From: Crossaster papposus
Lineage: Eukaryota; Echinodermata; Asteroidea; Velatida; Solasteridae
Direction of reading: 5' to 3'
Assembly: GCA_037893245.1 (NCBI GenBank)
Contig: JBAIAA010000782.1
Span: forward strand, 1-64,000
DNA length: 64,000 nt
Shown: positions 13,001 through 28,000 of the stretch, in pieces
Position numbering within the stretch: the stretch's first letter is position 1
Layout of the letters: each line of letters starts with the position of its first letter
Made by a program: the position numbers and the translations under genes
Notes under the pieces: generated by a model
Told to the model about the DNA's origin: nothing
The model's database searches: none
What the model saw: only the letters and a program-made list of their open reading frames with translations

Positions 13001-16000
13001 TACTTAGCCCAGAAAAGCAATTATTATATTTCTTTTTCAAAAAGAAGTTACCAGCTTAAAATACCATGAAATATGTATTTCAGCACATGAATTTGCTAAG
13101 CAATATTTTCTGCTTGGTAGTGTAACAAAATTTACAAGAAAAATTAAATAAAATAAAATCAAGTCAAATCCAATGAGAAAATAACTACCAATGCCACCGC
13201 GTGATGTGGCGCCTCCACTACCAAAAGATGCTGGGTACAGCATGTTGCCATACGGGATGTTGCGTTTCAGACGACAACTAACGAATCCATTGCAAGGACC
13301 ACGCCCGCCCATGCCACCATGGGAGGCACCGCTGTTACCAAGGCGATGAGAAACACCTGGTGCTGTTTCGAGAAAAAATATCATGTACAATATATATTTT
13401 ACCAGTAATCTAGGTTTCCTTAGTGTATTTATTCACAAAAAAGGAATCCTGAAAAAACTGTCAAAAACAAAAACAATTATTTATCATTTTGATGACAAAC
13501 TTTAAATAGCTTTCTCCTGAAAACGTTGTAACCGTATTGTAGGTTTCTGCTTCCCGTAACTTTTTTTCGCTAACCTTGACCAAGGTTCATCAGGAATCCA
13601 CCGTCGCTGACATCAACATTGCCCCCATCATCAACAGTCATGTTTCCATCGCACTCTATCCTGAGGTTTTTTGCATAAACCCAACCCCCGCCCTCGACTA
13701 CAAGGTTTCCAGTGTGGAGCAAGTACTGCTCTGGATGCGCAAATGGCGAAGAGAAGTTGAGGACGCTGTTGGCTTTGACAGTGGTAGTCCCGTTGTAGCG
13801 GTACTCTAGGCGTGGAAGGTCATTTGTGGATCCTGTAAGATGAGCATGAAGTCTTGCACCATTGTATAAGGTGAGATTGTGGATGTGATCTAACCGGCCT
13901 TCGACATTAAGAAAAATATTGCTCATGACGGTGTCCGGGGCCAAGCCCAAGTAACCAAGCTGGTAGATATACACGCTAAAGGGAATGTCAATGAAATCAC
14001 GTTGCAGATCCATGATCTGGTTGGGACCAATGTGGACTACCCCAGTGCGGTCGCCGATCATGTGACGGAAGTAGAGCGAGGCTCCAGCATCGTAGGGATC
14101 TGTCCACATAGCAAGATGAGCATTGCCATAGATCTGGAGCTCCTCAAAGTGGTAGTCGTGGTCTCCTCCAGCTAAGTGATGCTCCCCGGATTGGGGTAGA
14201 AGCCAGGCTTTGAAGCTGTCATGTGAAAGGTCCGCGTGTGTGGCAATCCTGACAACAAACTGGCTGTCCAAGTTGGCATTCTCGACCAGCAGGGTTCGAT
14301 GCTGGTTACCCATGTGGTAGAAAAAGACAGTTCCAGGACCTCCCGACTCTGCCGAGCCAACAGTCTTTCCTCCATGAGCTTGGAACTGGCCAAAAAAGGT
14401 CTGGTTGACATGGAAGTAGAGAGCTGTGCGACCTCCGGAACCTGCTCCACCCAGATTGTTGCTCTGGTCTCCACCGTTTACTGCCACAACACCTGTTCCT
14501 TTGATGAGGAAGCACTCGATCAGTATGCTTCCGCCACTGCCACTTCCACTAAAGCTATCACCTCCTGGACTCCCATTTGCACTGAGGATTCCATCATTTT
14601 GGAAGGTGTCACTGATATTTAAGAAGATGATTCCACCACCACTGCCACCATTTGAACCTCCACCCGAACTACCAAACTCGTAAGGCTCATACAAACTACC
14701 ATACGCCTGTCCTGTTTTCAGAGCTGCAGCTCCTCGACCACTTGTCCCGCCATGCCCTGCTCCAGATGAACCACTGGAGTGAGTAAAACCGCGACCAAGA
14801 TTCACACCATTTGGAATATCTTGGGCATCGGTAATACTGTATCCCTCGTCATCGACATTCAGGCTACCCCCGTCATCAATCGTGACGTTTGTGGACTGTA
14901 TCCACAATCGGGTTCCATGGAACAAACTACCACCTTCAATGAACAACGCAACAGACTTAAAGAAGATTCCAGGGTTCCCAACCGGCTCAGTTATGCCAAG
15001 GATGCGGGCCTTATCCTGTATCCTGACATACTCAAAGTCATAGTGGCTTCGGTCTTGGTACCGGGTCTGGCCACCATGTTCCATAGAGAGCAATCCTCCG
15101 TGATGCAGTGTCATGTTCTCAATGTGTGCTAGAACCCCGTGCAACCAGATGCTGACACCGTGAACAATGGTAAAGGGTGCCAGACCAAGAAACCCACCTT
15201 CATACACACGCGCACTGAATGGCAAGTCGATCTCAGGCCTGTAAAGATCTAGAACCTGATTTTGCCCGATGTGAAAAGTTGCAGACCGATCGCCGATCAT
15301 GTACAGGAAGAACAGGGTAGCGTTGGAGTCGACCGGATGTGTTAGGATTGCAACATGAGCTCCACCATAAATCAGTAGTTCCTCAAAATGATAGTCAAAC
15401 TTTCCGTTGGCAAAATCATGCACTCCTGACTGGGGTAGGATCCAGGTCCGACAGCTATCAGAGGAGAGATCATGGTAGGTCTCAATCACATTCAAGCGAT
15501 TCAGAGGATCCAGACCACCATTGTCTATTATTAATGTGCGGTGATCATACACCATGTGGTAAATGAAAGCTGTTCCACCGCCTCCATTTTCAGCAAGGGT
15601 AGCATGACCAGCTTTTCCACCCTTAGAGTGATAGTTAAATCCTGTCGCAGTCTTGTTGTTCACAAAGTACATAGCAAATCTACCACCAGCACCTCCACTT
15701 CCAGGAGATATGGGATGGGGGGAACCATCACCTCCGTCAACAGCAAAGCGTCCATATCCTTTGATGGTGTGGCAATAAACCCAGATGCTTCCACCGCTAC
15801 CTCCACCTCCACCGTTAGCATCAGCTGATTCTCCATTGGCAGTCACCTCTCCGTCAATCTCAATTGTGTCAGTTACATTCATCCAAATCAGCCCACCGCC
15901 TCGGCCCCCTGCTAAATTACTAATCCCAAGACCACCCGAACTTCCAAACATGTAAGGCTTATAGAGATCTCCATAAGCAAATCCTGAAGTCCTGGATGGA

Positions 16001-19000
16001 GGGTAGACGCTGATCCCACCACTGCCACCATGTCCAGCACCTGACCCTACACCTGTGCTAACATGAGGCATTCCAGGGTTGACATCCCCATGGAGGGATT
16101 GATGAAAATGGGTATCATTTAGATGGTTAGAGTCATATCCCAGAGCATCTGCCGCTAGCTTCCCGCCAGCATCTACAGTTATGTTTTTAGAGAGAAGGGT
16201 CAGGTGTGTCCCATGCACTAAGCCACCACCTTCTATGAAGAATGCCCTCGTTTGAAAGGTGATGCCAGGTTCAGCGATAGTATCGGTAGTAGCTTCTATT
16301 ATGGCATCATCCTGTAAGCGGACAAAGTGGAAGTTATAGTGGCTGAAAGGACTTCCTGTTGTTCGACCGCCATGTTGGAGCCACATGTATCCACCGTGAT
16401 GTAAAGTCAGATTTAGGACATGCGAGAGCAGGCCTGCCATGTGTATCTCAACACCGTGGACAACAGTCTTTGGCGCAAGACCAAGGTGTCCATCATAGTA
16501 GACATGCACACTGAACGGCAGATCAATCTCCTTGCGTTCTAGATCCATCTCCACAAGATCGCTAATGTGAATGGTGCCTGTACGGTCTCCAATCATGTGT
16601 TGGAAGAACAGAGTCACCAGTCGAGGCTTGGAGTTTGCAACCGTCATCCCATCACTGAATTCCTCAAAGAGGTTTACGTTGCTTCCCGACTCATTGAACA
16701 CAATAACGGCCATGTGAGCACCATTGTATATCTGCAGCTCCTCAAAGTGAAACTTATTTTTACCACCGGCAAAGTCGTGCCTTCCAGAAAACGGAAGGAT
16801 CCAAGCGCGGCAGCCATCCTCTTCTAGATTGTCCCAATCGATGGCTTTGACTCTTGGAAGGTATCCCCCATTCTCGAGAAACAGGGTTCTGTGATCATGG
16901 AAAAGGTGATAGAGGAAGATGGTTCCTGGACCACCTCCCTCGCACTCGTTGCAAATGCTTCCTGGTGCTCCACCATGAGACTCGTACTTAAAACCATTAG
17001 CTGTGGCATTCTGGCTAAAGTATAATGCAACTCGACCACCCGCACCACCTCCAGATCTTGAAGATCCTGATCCGCCGTTGGTAGCAATAATTCCGTAGCC
17101 TTTGATCTTCTCACAGTGCATCCAGATGCTGCCACCACTTCCTCCTCCATTGTATGGCGTGTTAGTCCCGCCTCCAATCCCATTGGCTGAAACTACGCCA
17201 TCGATGAGGATGGTATTGGTGACATTGAACCAGATGCGTCCGCCCCCTGAGCCACCATTTGCTCCGCCCCCTGCACTTCCAAACTCTTGTGGCTCATATA
17301 GGTCACTGTAGGGCTGGCCAGTTTTTGCAACACCTTCAAAGGATGAGAAAGAGTCAAACACAAAGTTACTATTGGTTGATTTGCTGTGTTCTTTCATGGA
17401 AACAAGGAAAGCTTATATGAGCAAAAATATACTTGCTTAGCAAGAACAAATACCAGCCAAAATGCTATTCAGTGTATATAATACTTGTGGCTGGTTTTCA
17501 ACAGTTTCTGATTAGCAGCTCTGTGGACTGGGGCTCTTATTGAAACAATTTGTTTAGGAAATAAAGACTACAGCAACCTCGTCCGTGTCCTCCACTGCCT
17601 CCATGCCCGGCACCAGAAGACCCTGCCGTTCCGGTCCATCCCATTCCAAAGTTGATGATCCCATGCAGGCCTTCCCGAAAACTCCCGTCGGAATTCAGAC
17701 TGCCGTCGTCTTGGACTGAGTATCCTTGACCGTCGGCACTAAACCAGCCCCCAGCGTCGACAGTGATGTTCTCAGCACGCACATAAATATGTGTGCCTTC
17801 CACTAGTCCACCTCCGTCAACTTGAAGGGCACCGACAGTAAAGTTCATTCCAGGGTCCCAGACTGGGTCTGAGATCATGTGGATGTATCCATCATCCTGC
17901 ACGTGAACTAGTTGAAACTCATACTGCCCTGACGGCAGGGTACTGGTATGCCCATCTCTGTTCAACCAGAAATGCCCCTCATGATGCAGAGTCAAACTTT
18001 CAACAAAGCTCAACCCCCCGTTTAGAAATATAGTCACCCCGTGCACAATGGTGTTGGGTGCCAGTCCAAGATGGCCGCCTACGTAAACGTGCACATTGAA
18101 GGGTAGATCGATGGTGGGGCGGTATAGATCCACGGATTGGTGGTTTCCGACGTGAAGCGTGCCTGTGCGATCGCCGATCATGTTCTCGAAGTAGATAGAG
18201 GCGTTTGAGTCAGGAGGAGTGGTGAGGATTGCGAGATGAGCGTGGCCGTAGAGCTGAAACTCTTCAAAGTAATATTGTTGGTCGCCTTAGAAAACAAACA
18301 TAAATAAACAAAGTCGTTACACATTTTTAAAAAATGACCCAGATAATGCTTTCTTTAACTGTACATACTATAGTTAATATTTTTTTCAGATTTATAGTTG
18401 CCTCTACTCGAGGTAAATTGTAGATAACTGACCACACCCTCCTTGTTGCCATTGCAACGGATCATTAATACCTGCAAATTCATGTTCTCCCGAGGAAGGC
18501 AAGAGCCAAGCCCGGCTTTCGTCTTCAGACAGATCGTGATAGTCTGTGATCACGTTCTCGTCCTCTTGGGGTCCTTTGCCAAGATTGTTGACAATCAAAG
18601 TCCGGTGCTTGTATCCTGAATTTGGAAAAACAAAAATCAGCAGAAATCAGCCACACAATACCTATTTCACAATTAGTTATTCATTTTTTTCAAACTATTC
18701 CCAAAGATGCAAAGTTATCTCAGAGACTTTGCATTTTCCTAATGGTCTAAAAACCTTCCTTTAATACCAATAGCTTTTGATAACTGTATCTGGGCTGGAC
18801 TCAAAATCAAGTTAACTTAATTTTGATCTTATTTTCGAGAAATTTTTCAATAAAAAAACACTAAGATTAAAAATTAAATTGATGCTTACCAATATGATAG
18901 AAGAACATTGTCCCTGGTCCCCCTACACCAGCTCCCAGCCCCCCTGCTTGACCCCCGTGGGCCTCAAATGATCCTGAGAATGTCCGATTGAGAGCAAAGT

Positions 19001-22000
19001 AGACCGCAATCCGTCCTGCTGAGCCCCCACCACCCTTGTAGGCTCCACTCATGTGTCCCGCACCGCCGTTGACCGTTATCCTTCCATAACCCTAGTATTG
19101 GTTAAAAAACAAAACAAAGATGATTCTAAACCATGAGTCTCACCTACTTTCACGATTACCTAGCTATATTCTAAAACTTGACCCCAAATAACCTTTGACC
19201 TCAGTATATCTCAAAAACTATAGCACCTAGAAGGACAAGTTGTACATAATTTTGAAGCCCTTTAAATGGTCTCCATTTTATAAAATAAAATCAAAATTGT
19301 AGCTTGAAGTATAGAGAAAATACGTAACAAAGTTGCCGTAAGAAAATTAATCAAATTTCGAACTATTTTCCCAAAAGTTAGTTTATGATGTTAGCAGCCA
19401 TTGTGGAAAATGTGATGGGCACCCTTAAACTGCTGAAGTTATATTTGTTAAAGACATTTTTGACAGGAAACAAACTTACATATATACATGCATGCATGTG
19501 TATATATATATGGGTATATATGTAAGTAAGTACAATGTAATAAAACATCTCACATCCGTCCTTACCTGCATGTTGCTGGTATTGATCCAGATAGACCCGC
19601 CACTCCCGCCACCGTTCCCATTACCGCTTGCCGATTCCCCGTCAGCACTTACTTCCCCGTCAATCTTCAACGTCTCGGCAACATTCAGAATCATTTCGCC
19701 GCCACCCCACCCGCCGCTTGGTCCCCCGCCTTTGCAGCCAAGGTGAGAGGGCTCAAACACGTGGCCGTATGCCGCGCCGGTTTTACGCTGGTGGGAGCTA
19801 CGCCCACCGCGACCACCATGACCGGCTCCTATAGAAACAGTCAAGTGAAAAGGTTTGAATTTTAGAAACCCAGCAAGCAATTAAAATATTATACAAGTGA
19901 TCCACAGATCGCGTGTTACCTTTTCCCGCGGTCGATCCCTATAAGTTTTTCGTTTAAAAATACAAACATTTTGGGTGTCCCGTTCACAAGGTTCTCAAAG
20001 TGGTCAAAAGTGGCACAGATCGGAGCCAATATGGTCTAGAGCTTCTTACCAGATCCACCATTGTTAGCCGATCCGCTCTTCCCAGCCCCATTCAAATCTG
20101 GGCACGGCAAGTCGTGAACGTCGGCCACTAGTCTACCCATATCGTCAACGACCAACACGTCCGCGTTGATCACCAGCTGCTTGGTGTGCAGGTGACCACC
20201 ACCCTCGACCTTTATCCTTTGCACACTCAGAGTAAAGTTGTGAAAAACGTCATCGCCATCGTCGACTGACGTGACTTCTCCGTTCGCAGCCACAGTGAGA
20301 GAGTCGAAGCGGTAGTGGCCCGCGAGGTTTCCTTGGCCGAGGTCGACAGCAGTGTCGAGGGAATCGTTGAGCAGGCGGGAGGTGCCGGTTTGGGAGAGGA
20401 GGAGGCGACACCCTTTACCGACAGTGAGGTCGTGGGTGCTGATAGTCCCCCTGATAAAATAAAACATTAAACCGATGTAGGGATAGCGTATACTTGCTTA
20501 AAGCTGAAGTATACTTTTTGCAGCTATCCAAAAAGTAACCAACCAAATTATTGTTAAAAAGCTTACTTCTTGTAAAGATTAATGACACTAAACTGATTGC
20601 TGGATTTGAGACTAAGAGTTTCTGTGCTGCACGAGTTCAAGCTCTAAGCGCACGTGCAGGTTCTACACACATGCGCAATGCGAGGTTAACCATGGTATGT
20701 ATTTGTACAGACTGGGCACGTGACCGTTCTCCACCAATGAAATGAACTGGATACTGGGCAAAGTGGAGAAAACCGCAAAATAATGAATAATGGAAGATGT
20801 TTTTTTATATTTAAAATTATTGATATTTATAATCTTTGGTATGCCTATACTAACTATATTTTGTTAAGAAATAGTACGAGTAGTAAATAAAGGTGTTTTT
20901 AAGAAAAAAGTATTTTTCCATATCAATAACAATTTCCATTTTTCCATGTACAAAACTCAAAACTTCAAAGGCTTTTTTTTCCACATTTTACTTTTGCGAC
21001 ATGTTGATAAATGCAAACATTAAACAACCATAACGGGTAAATGGAATGTCTGATTGAAGTACAACAAAAAGCATTGTAAGGATCATTTTATCCTTCTTTC
21101 TAATACCCGAGAACCCTCATTTCAACCTCTGCCAAGTTCCGTCTCATTTTGCCAGAACCCCACACAAATTACAGCATCCAAACACAAAAATTAACCAAGG
21201 ATATCTTAGTACCTGACTACTATTGTGATGTCGTAACAGGTAAACTTTGGTGGCAAAATAAGTAGGCCACCTTCATAGACATGCACGTTGACGTTGAACT
21301 CCGAGTCGTCTGCAAAATGGCCAACGAATACTTGTCCGTCACCAATGTGCATGAAGGAAGATTGATCGCCATTGAAGGTGTCAACTTTCAACCTGAAACA
21401 GAAAATACATGCATTTGTCGCAGAAAAATTATATATTTGTTATATACGTTTTCTCAATCAAGATTTTCTTGGTCAAGAGTTTGGTTATTGTGCCAATTCT
21501 TTTGTTCTTATTTACTTTCAGCCCTTAAGTTTTGTTTAGAGACATACAAATTCATTTGATATTCAAATGCGTTTGCAAATTTGAATGCATGGATTGTTAA
21601 AATTGCATGTGATGCAACAGTATATTTTGGCTTAGAAACATATTTAAACAAATCCAAGCAAGATTTGAAGGTGAAGCGGTACAATTTATTGTCAAAATTT
21701 GCTATGAGTTGTAATGTTCTGTGTGATCAATTTAAATCATAATGAACAATACATCAAATTAATTTTCCCTAGTTCGGCAATTTATAATAAAGAGAAAAAT
21801 AGTGAATTATTATTATTTTCGGCTGGAAAAAGGAGCTCACTGGGTCAAGTTAGTCTCCGTTACAAGGTGGGCCTGTCTCAAGATTTGCACATGCTCCAAT
21901 TCCAATACATCATCCTCGCCGTCATCGCGAGGCCAAGAGCGGCTGAGCCAAGAGCGGCTGGAATCAAGGCTGGGCTGGGCGTATTGCTCTGTTGCTATGG

Positions 22001-25000
22001 TTTCCACCGGCGGAGGCCGGTTGTTGTTGTCAATGATAAGAGTTCTGTTGAGGATTGCTGGCGGGAGATTCTATTTTAATAGAAAACAAAAGAAAATGTG
22101 AAATTATTATTTGTTAAGGAAATGACTAATGCAGTAAATCACAGGCAAGTTTTTGCGTTGCAAACTTGCAAAAGTTGAATACATTTCAACTCTAGCGGAT
22201 GTTGCAGCCAATGTTTTTGTGATTCGCATTAAGTATGAACTGGCCTTTGGATTATATCATATGCAGTGGAAAATTAAGCAAAGTAGGCCTAGAATAAATT
22301 AGATCAGTGAAGTAGCATTCACATTACAAAAATAATATATCTTGATCTTTCGCATGTCTCTTTTTTGGGATGAGATTTGAAGGTTTGCATGGTGAAAAGG
22401 CAATAAGATAAGTAGTTTGCGGTAACACTCTCAGTGAGATGTGTGGTTCTAAAATGAACCGGAGGGAACTCCACGTTTCAGACAGTACGCTCTGCTTGTC
22501 GGCAGGAGACAGAGATTCCAATGTTCAAGCGGGGTCATATAGAGCCTGGAAGCGATGATGCAGGACGTGAAGGATGCTGGATGATCACTGAGGCGATAAA
22601 GCGTGCAAAGGATGCAACTCCCCGGGAGTACTCATGCAGGACGTGGAGGATGAATGATCGCTGAGACACGTCAGTATGAAGGGAAGGGGATGGTTGCCAG
22701 AGCTATTTGTGCAGAGTTAATACAGAGGCTAATGGGATTTAAACACGTACCTCTAGATAGACTGTGCCCGCGCCGCCGTTTCCGTAGGTGCTTGGTCCAC
22801 CGTAGGCCTGTAAGTCACCAAACCACCACTCTAAACTTCTGTAGTAGACCGCAAGACGACCACCCCCACCCCCTCCCCCATTAGTCCCTCCAGAACCACC
22901 ACGGACCTGTAACGAACACAAGACTATACACTTAAGCCGTGTTCGCACTGGACTTTTTTTTGGGAAGGTTTTACTGAGACGATGGTAAAATAACAAATGG
23001 TCAAATGTTACCACTGTTCGCACTTGGACTTTCGACTTGGGAAAATTTTACCGAGACCGTGGGAGAAGTAGCCAAGCTGTCATTATAATGACTCCTGAGG
23101 GCGCTTTGCGTGACCTTTTTGCATTGACCCCGGTGTACCCATTCGCGCGGGCGCGTTGTCGTGCTTTCTTTCGTCGTAAGACACGTTGACCTTCTTTATT
23201 ATCATTTGGAAATGATGCACTGGTAGCACCAATAAAACTTCCGACTGTATCAATAATAATATCTGCCATAATATTGACCAAAGGAACCCCAACTCTAAGT
23301 AATCTTTATGCAGATTTGCATGCATCAGCGTGCCCGCACTTAAACAATGCAAAGAGCGCATGCGCAGTGCCTTGTATAGCGTGACCTTGCACTGGAGGGC
23401 CGGGTGGACGTTTTCCTGGGACTCTTTTACCGAGTCGCGCTGTTCGCACTGGACTTATCGTCTAGGGAAAAGTGACCAGGGACGTTTTCCCGGGCAGAAG
23501 TTGGCCGGTAGAAGTACCCACTGGACTCGGGAGAAGTACCTGAGAGGAAACGTCCTAGGCTGTCCGCACTGGACTTAAAATGGGAAAAGGACCCATCGTC
23601 TAGATATGTTTTATCATTTTAAGTCCAGTGCGAACATGGCTTAAGCAAAGTATTGATAAGCGAATTTATATGTAATATGTATTAATCAACTGGTAACAGG
23701 CTACAAGCAATAGATGTTGAATCGCATTTTGGCCGGTACCAGGTTTTTGCTAAGCAAATATAAACATTGTGACCAAGTACAAATTGGATTATCCAAGAAA
23801 ACTTGTGACGAGTATTGGAATCTGTTATTTTCACTACTGTGACAGTTTTTTAAATACTGTATTCTTAGTGCTGTTACCAGTGCTTCCATGACAAATTTGT
23901 AAGCTTTACTGAAACCCACAACCTTAATAACCCGTTTCATCCTCGCAGATATCCCTTGCGTTCAAATGACCTGAATTTTACCTTTGACCTGACCTGACCT
24001 GGGATGACCTGTGGTTACTTGGACTGACCTGAAGCGTTCCTGCACCTTCCATGTCCTTTGTTGCAATCCAGATTGAACCGCCACTGGCCCCACCTCTGTT
24101 GGCACTCCCCGACGCCCCGTTGGCTCGAACGGCACCCTCTATCTGCAGAGTGGTGTCAATGGTCATCCGAAGAATGCCTCCCCCTACAATTTGTATTGAA
24201 ATTCTTGGTAATGAAATTGAATGAATTTTACATAACACATACAGGGGCTGGGCTTGGGGTTAGTGACTTGTGGGAACTGGAGGAAAATGTTGTGTTTATA
24301 GTCTAGTGGGAGACTTGTGACGAACGAAACTACAACACTAGTGCATGATCGGTAGCTCATTAACATGCAGAAAAACCCTGACAGAAGACAATATAGAAAT
24401 GCACACCTTTGAGAGACGGGAGACAAATCCTTGAAATGACATTCTGTGGTCCCACAGAATCAGGTGAGGACTGATAAAACCCAATCCACATGCCCGGCCT
24501 TGTAGGGATTTCCAACTGCGCTAAGGCCCGCCGTCCAATTAACTTTTATCGGTGCGCCGCGTTCCGCTTAGGTGCGCCGCACAGCGCCGCTACAGCCTCC
24601 TGCAGTGTGCCGATGTGCCGATGCGCGGCACGGCATTGGGGGAAAACATGCATAATAATAGCGTCACGGCTGAACGCACTAGATCAACATGTGAATACAA
24701 GCAGCCCGCCGCGGCGCGCCAGCAGTGAGTTCTTCAGTAAAGTTAGAAATCTATGTGCACGATCAATTATCTTCACTTCGTGCAAACATTTATTTTTCAA
24801 CAGCTGTTGAAAGAAGAAGACTATCAGACACCGAACTCAGTTCCCAACAGGAGGATAAGAAAACCTTTCGGCAATGTATTGATTTAGACAGTTGTTCAGT
24901 TGTTCAGACAGTGCTTTTGCTTATTAAATGATTTGCTTTATACCCCAGTGCCTACCCCAGTGCCTACCCCGTGGCTTTTTGAAGGTGCCCTGTCAATTGT

Positions 25001-28000
25001 TCTCTCAAAATGTTTTCAAACATAGGAATATTTTATATATTAAAATTATACCAACAAAATACCTTTGGTTCTGGTCACCCTAGCGTACTCCAACCTTTAT
25101 TTTTAGAGCGATAAAATGCGATCCAATAACAATATTGATTGGGAAATATTCTGATATGTACCTCCAATAAACATACATGTAATTGGTATACATTGCCAAT
25201 AACCAAATGCATGTATAGCCATTTATCATACATGGTTTTTTTTCAATTATAAAAGTGGACACGTAAATCGTGTCCAACATGACACAGTTTCGACAAGGCA
25301 CAAACACGTGCATTACGCTTCCATAGGCATGTGTAATTTCCTGACTAGACATAGCCAAGTCAGATTTGCCTTATAGAGAATTTAATGTTGTTGCTAGCAC
25401 AGGCGCGCGGACCGCGCAGTGTACACTGCAGTTCTGGCCCGTTCTCCCAAACCCCTGGCTTTGGCTCCATCAATAGCATCGCCCATTGCTAAAACTGCAT
25501 GAATGAAGCCCCATACAAAGACGAAGCTGGGATTTGGCAAACAGCCACCGTTTAAATTATCTCTACTTTCCCTAAGCAATCGGATATACCAGCGTGTATA
25601 ACGGTATGGCCACGCTGGTACCCTCTATGTGTCGTGCCGCACTGGTCATTTCTCATCGACCATGTCGAGGGAAATCATCTCCTTAGTTTTACACACGTGC
25701 TGGCTAGATTATATTACATTATATTCAGATCTATTAATATAACAACGGGTTTAGAGGTTTTTAAAGTCACCTAAAACCATTCCTTTAACACAATTTACTT
25801 TGCCGCATAAAGACACACCCCCCACAATTTTTTTTAAAAATAACACACACAAAAAAAACACATCCCAACAACATCTAGAACCCGGATGCGTAGTAGTTGG
25901 CTTCGTCTGAGAAAAACACACAAGTCTATGGATATTTGATACCAGTGTGTACAACGTATAATGGTATGACTACGCTGGTACCTCGGTATATTTTGTGTCG
26001 CACATGCACATCACATTGTCGTTTATGACCGTCGAGAGTGCAGGCATTTTTTTTTGACAGAGATAGAAACAGCAATTTCCTAGAACCTGGGAACATTTTA
26101 TGTACATTCCAATTTCCCATTCCTGTATCGTTATGGAGTCGTGTCCTGTTTTTTCCTTTTGTGAAATAAATGTGCGAATCTCTGAAGTGCACAACAAATG
26201 TACAATGTATGTATTTGGGGGTATTATTCCTACTGTTTACTCTGAAAACACAAATTGAATCTTTTGCATCTTGGCTCCACATTTTTTCATCATACATTTA
26301 CCTGTACCTCAATGTAAACGTTTATTGCAAAAAATTTGTAAAGGTATGGAAAGACTGTACACAACCACAGAATCGACAACAGGAAACTATACATTTTATC
26401 TTTTTCATTATGGGACACTATTAAATTGCACACTGTACATTTTTATGTATAAACGCAAAGTTTTCCCCAAATTCAAAACGAATGACGCATAAACACGCCA
26501 AGTTCAAGATTGGAAATGTCTGTCAGCAGCGAGCAAGGCCAGAAATGCGTGGGTGTGCTTCCCGGCACTATATCGGCATGAACCTGCATCGGATCGAGTT
26601 TCGTTAAAAATAATCCCGCCCCTCGGCTCGGTGATGTTAAAATAATCCCGGCGCGAACTGGTTTTAAACAAAAACGGTACTAACACTGGCTTTTTTAAAC
26701 TTCATTGGACAGCTGTTTTGGGGGTTTGAAGAATGGCTTTGGTAGTCTGGCTTTTGAAACTTCACTGGTGTCTTTGGGGTTTGATGAATGGTTTTTAAAT
26801 TTGTTGGTACGGCTTTTGGGGTTTAATGAATGGCTTTTGTTGGTGTGAAATTCGTCGTCTTTTGTTGTTGAAGAGGGTAATCTTCTTGGCCGGCCGCGGC
26901 GGGCTGAACACTAATCTTTAAGGCACGCCGGGGTAAGTCTTATTTACCTAATAATACCAACAACACAATAGCTGATTGTAATGAGCTGTGGTCAAGATGT
27001 TTGCGCCGCGCTCGCGCTGCGCTTATTGAGAATACCACAGAGTGAAATAAGCCGCTGCAGCGCGCTGAGTAAACTATTATGGACGCCAGGCCTAACCCGA
27101 CTCCCGAAAATTAACACAACTGATACCAAAGTCAGGACGAATGCCGATACAAAATTTCACAGGAAAAATCTTAAGTGACAAATAACATTAATACCTTTAG
27201 CGCCGCCTTTTCCACCACCACTACCAAAGGCAGTTGGTCTGTGCAGAGAACCGTACACCACACCAACAGTGTCTGAAACACGCAAAGAACAATGATTATT
27301 AAATAACACTTTTAGGAAGTGACCAACTTGCTGAATAAGTGTGGTAGTAAGTTAGGTGTTTAAATAATAGTCTGCTGTTTCGACCCTACTCTGCAAATGT
27401 TGAATAGAAGCCTAAATACACAGTGATGCCATAGTTGTTGCCAATATTACAATTAATAATTCTTTCTGGTAATGCGGGGGAGTGAGTTGAGCTCCCAAAC
27501 AATAGCTGAAAATAGCTGAAACTGAAAATAGCCAAACCTGCGAGTGTGAACATTTTGAAATGTAGATGCTCTGTGGTGCATTTTACAGCCTTCTGAGTCA
27601 ACTATTGGTCGAAAATGTTGTGCAATTTTTTTGCATGTTTTAAGTTAACTTTTTCCTTCACATTGGCTTGGAACTGCCTAAATGAACAACTTGTATATGA
27701 AAACTGTGTTAAAATTGGGGTTTGTATATAGTGGAGTCATCCAAAGTCATCCAAAGCCCCGCCCTGCAAAAAAACAAACTTATTTTAAATTTAGCTCTTA
27801 CATTTTTAAACTTTATGTTGTTTGGATTTTTCTGATCTTGTCGCCCAATTTCTGCCCATGAACGGTGTGTTCCATCCACGTCCATTTCCACGATTTTGTC
27901 ACTTGAGGATTGATCGTGTTAATGTCGGTATCAAACTCCTAACCCCTTTGGACAATTATGCATTTGTGTTGCACTGACATCTTGAGGAATTAATAATGTC

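Noticed and set aside
13576-17311. Several plus-strand open frames of 60-130 codons
   Set aside because: They lie antisense to exon 27, where codon bias of Gly-rich repeats keeps the other strand open. No family resemblance.
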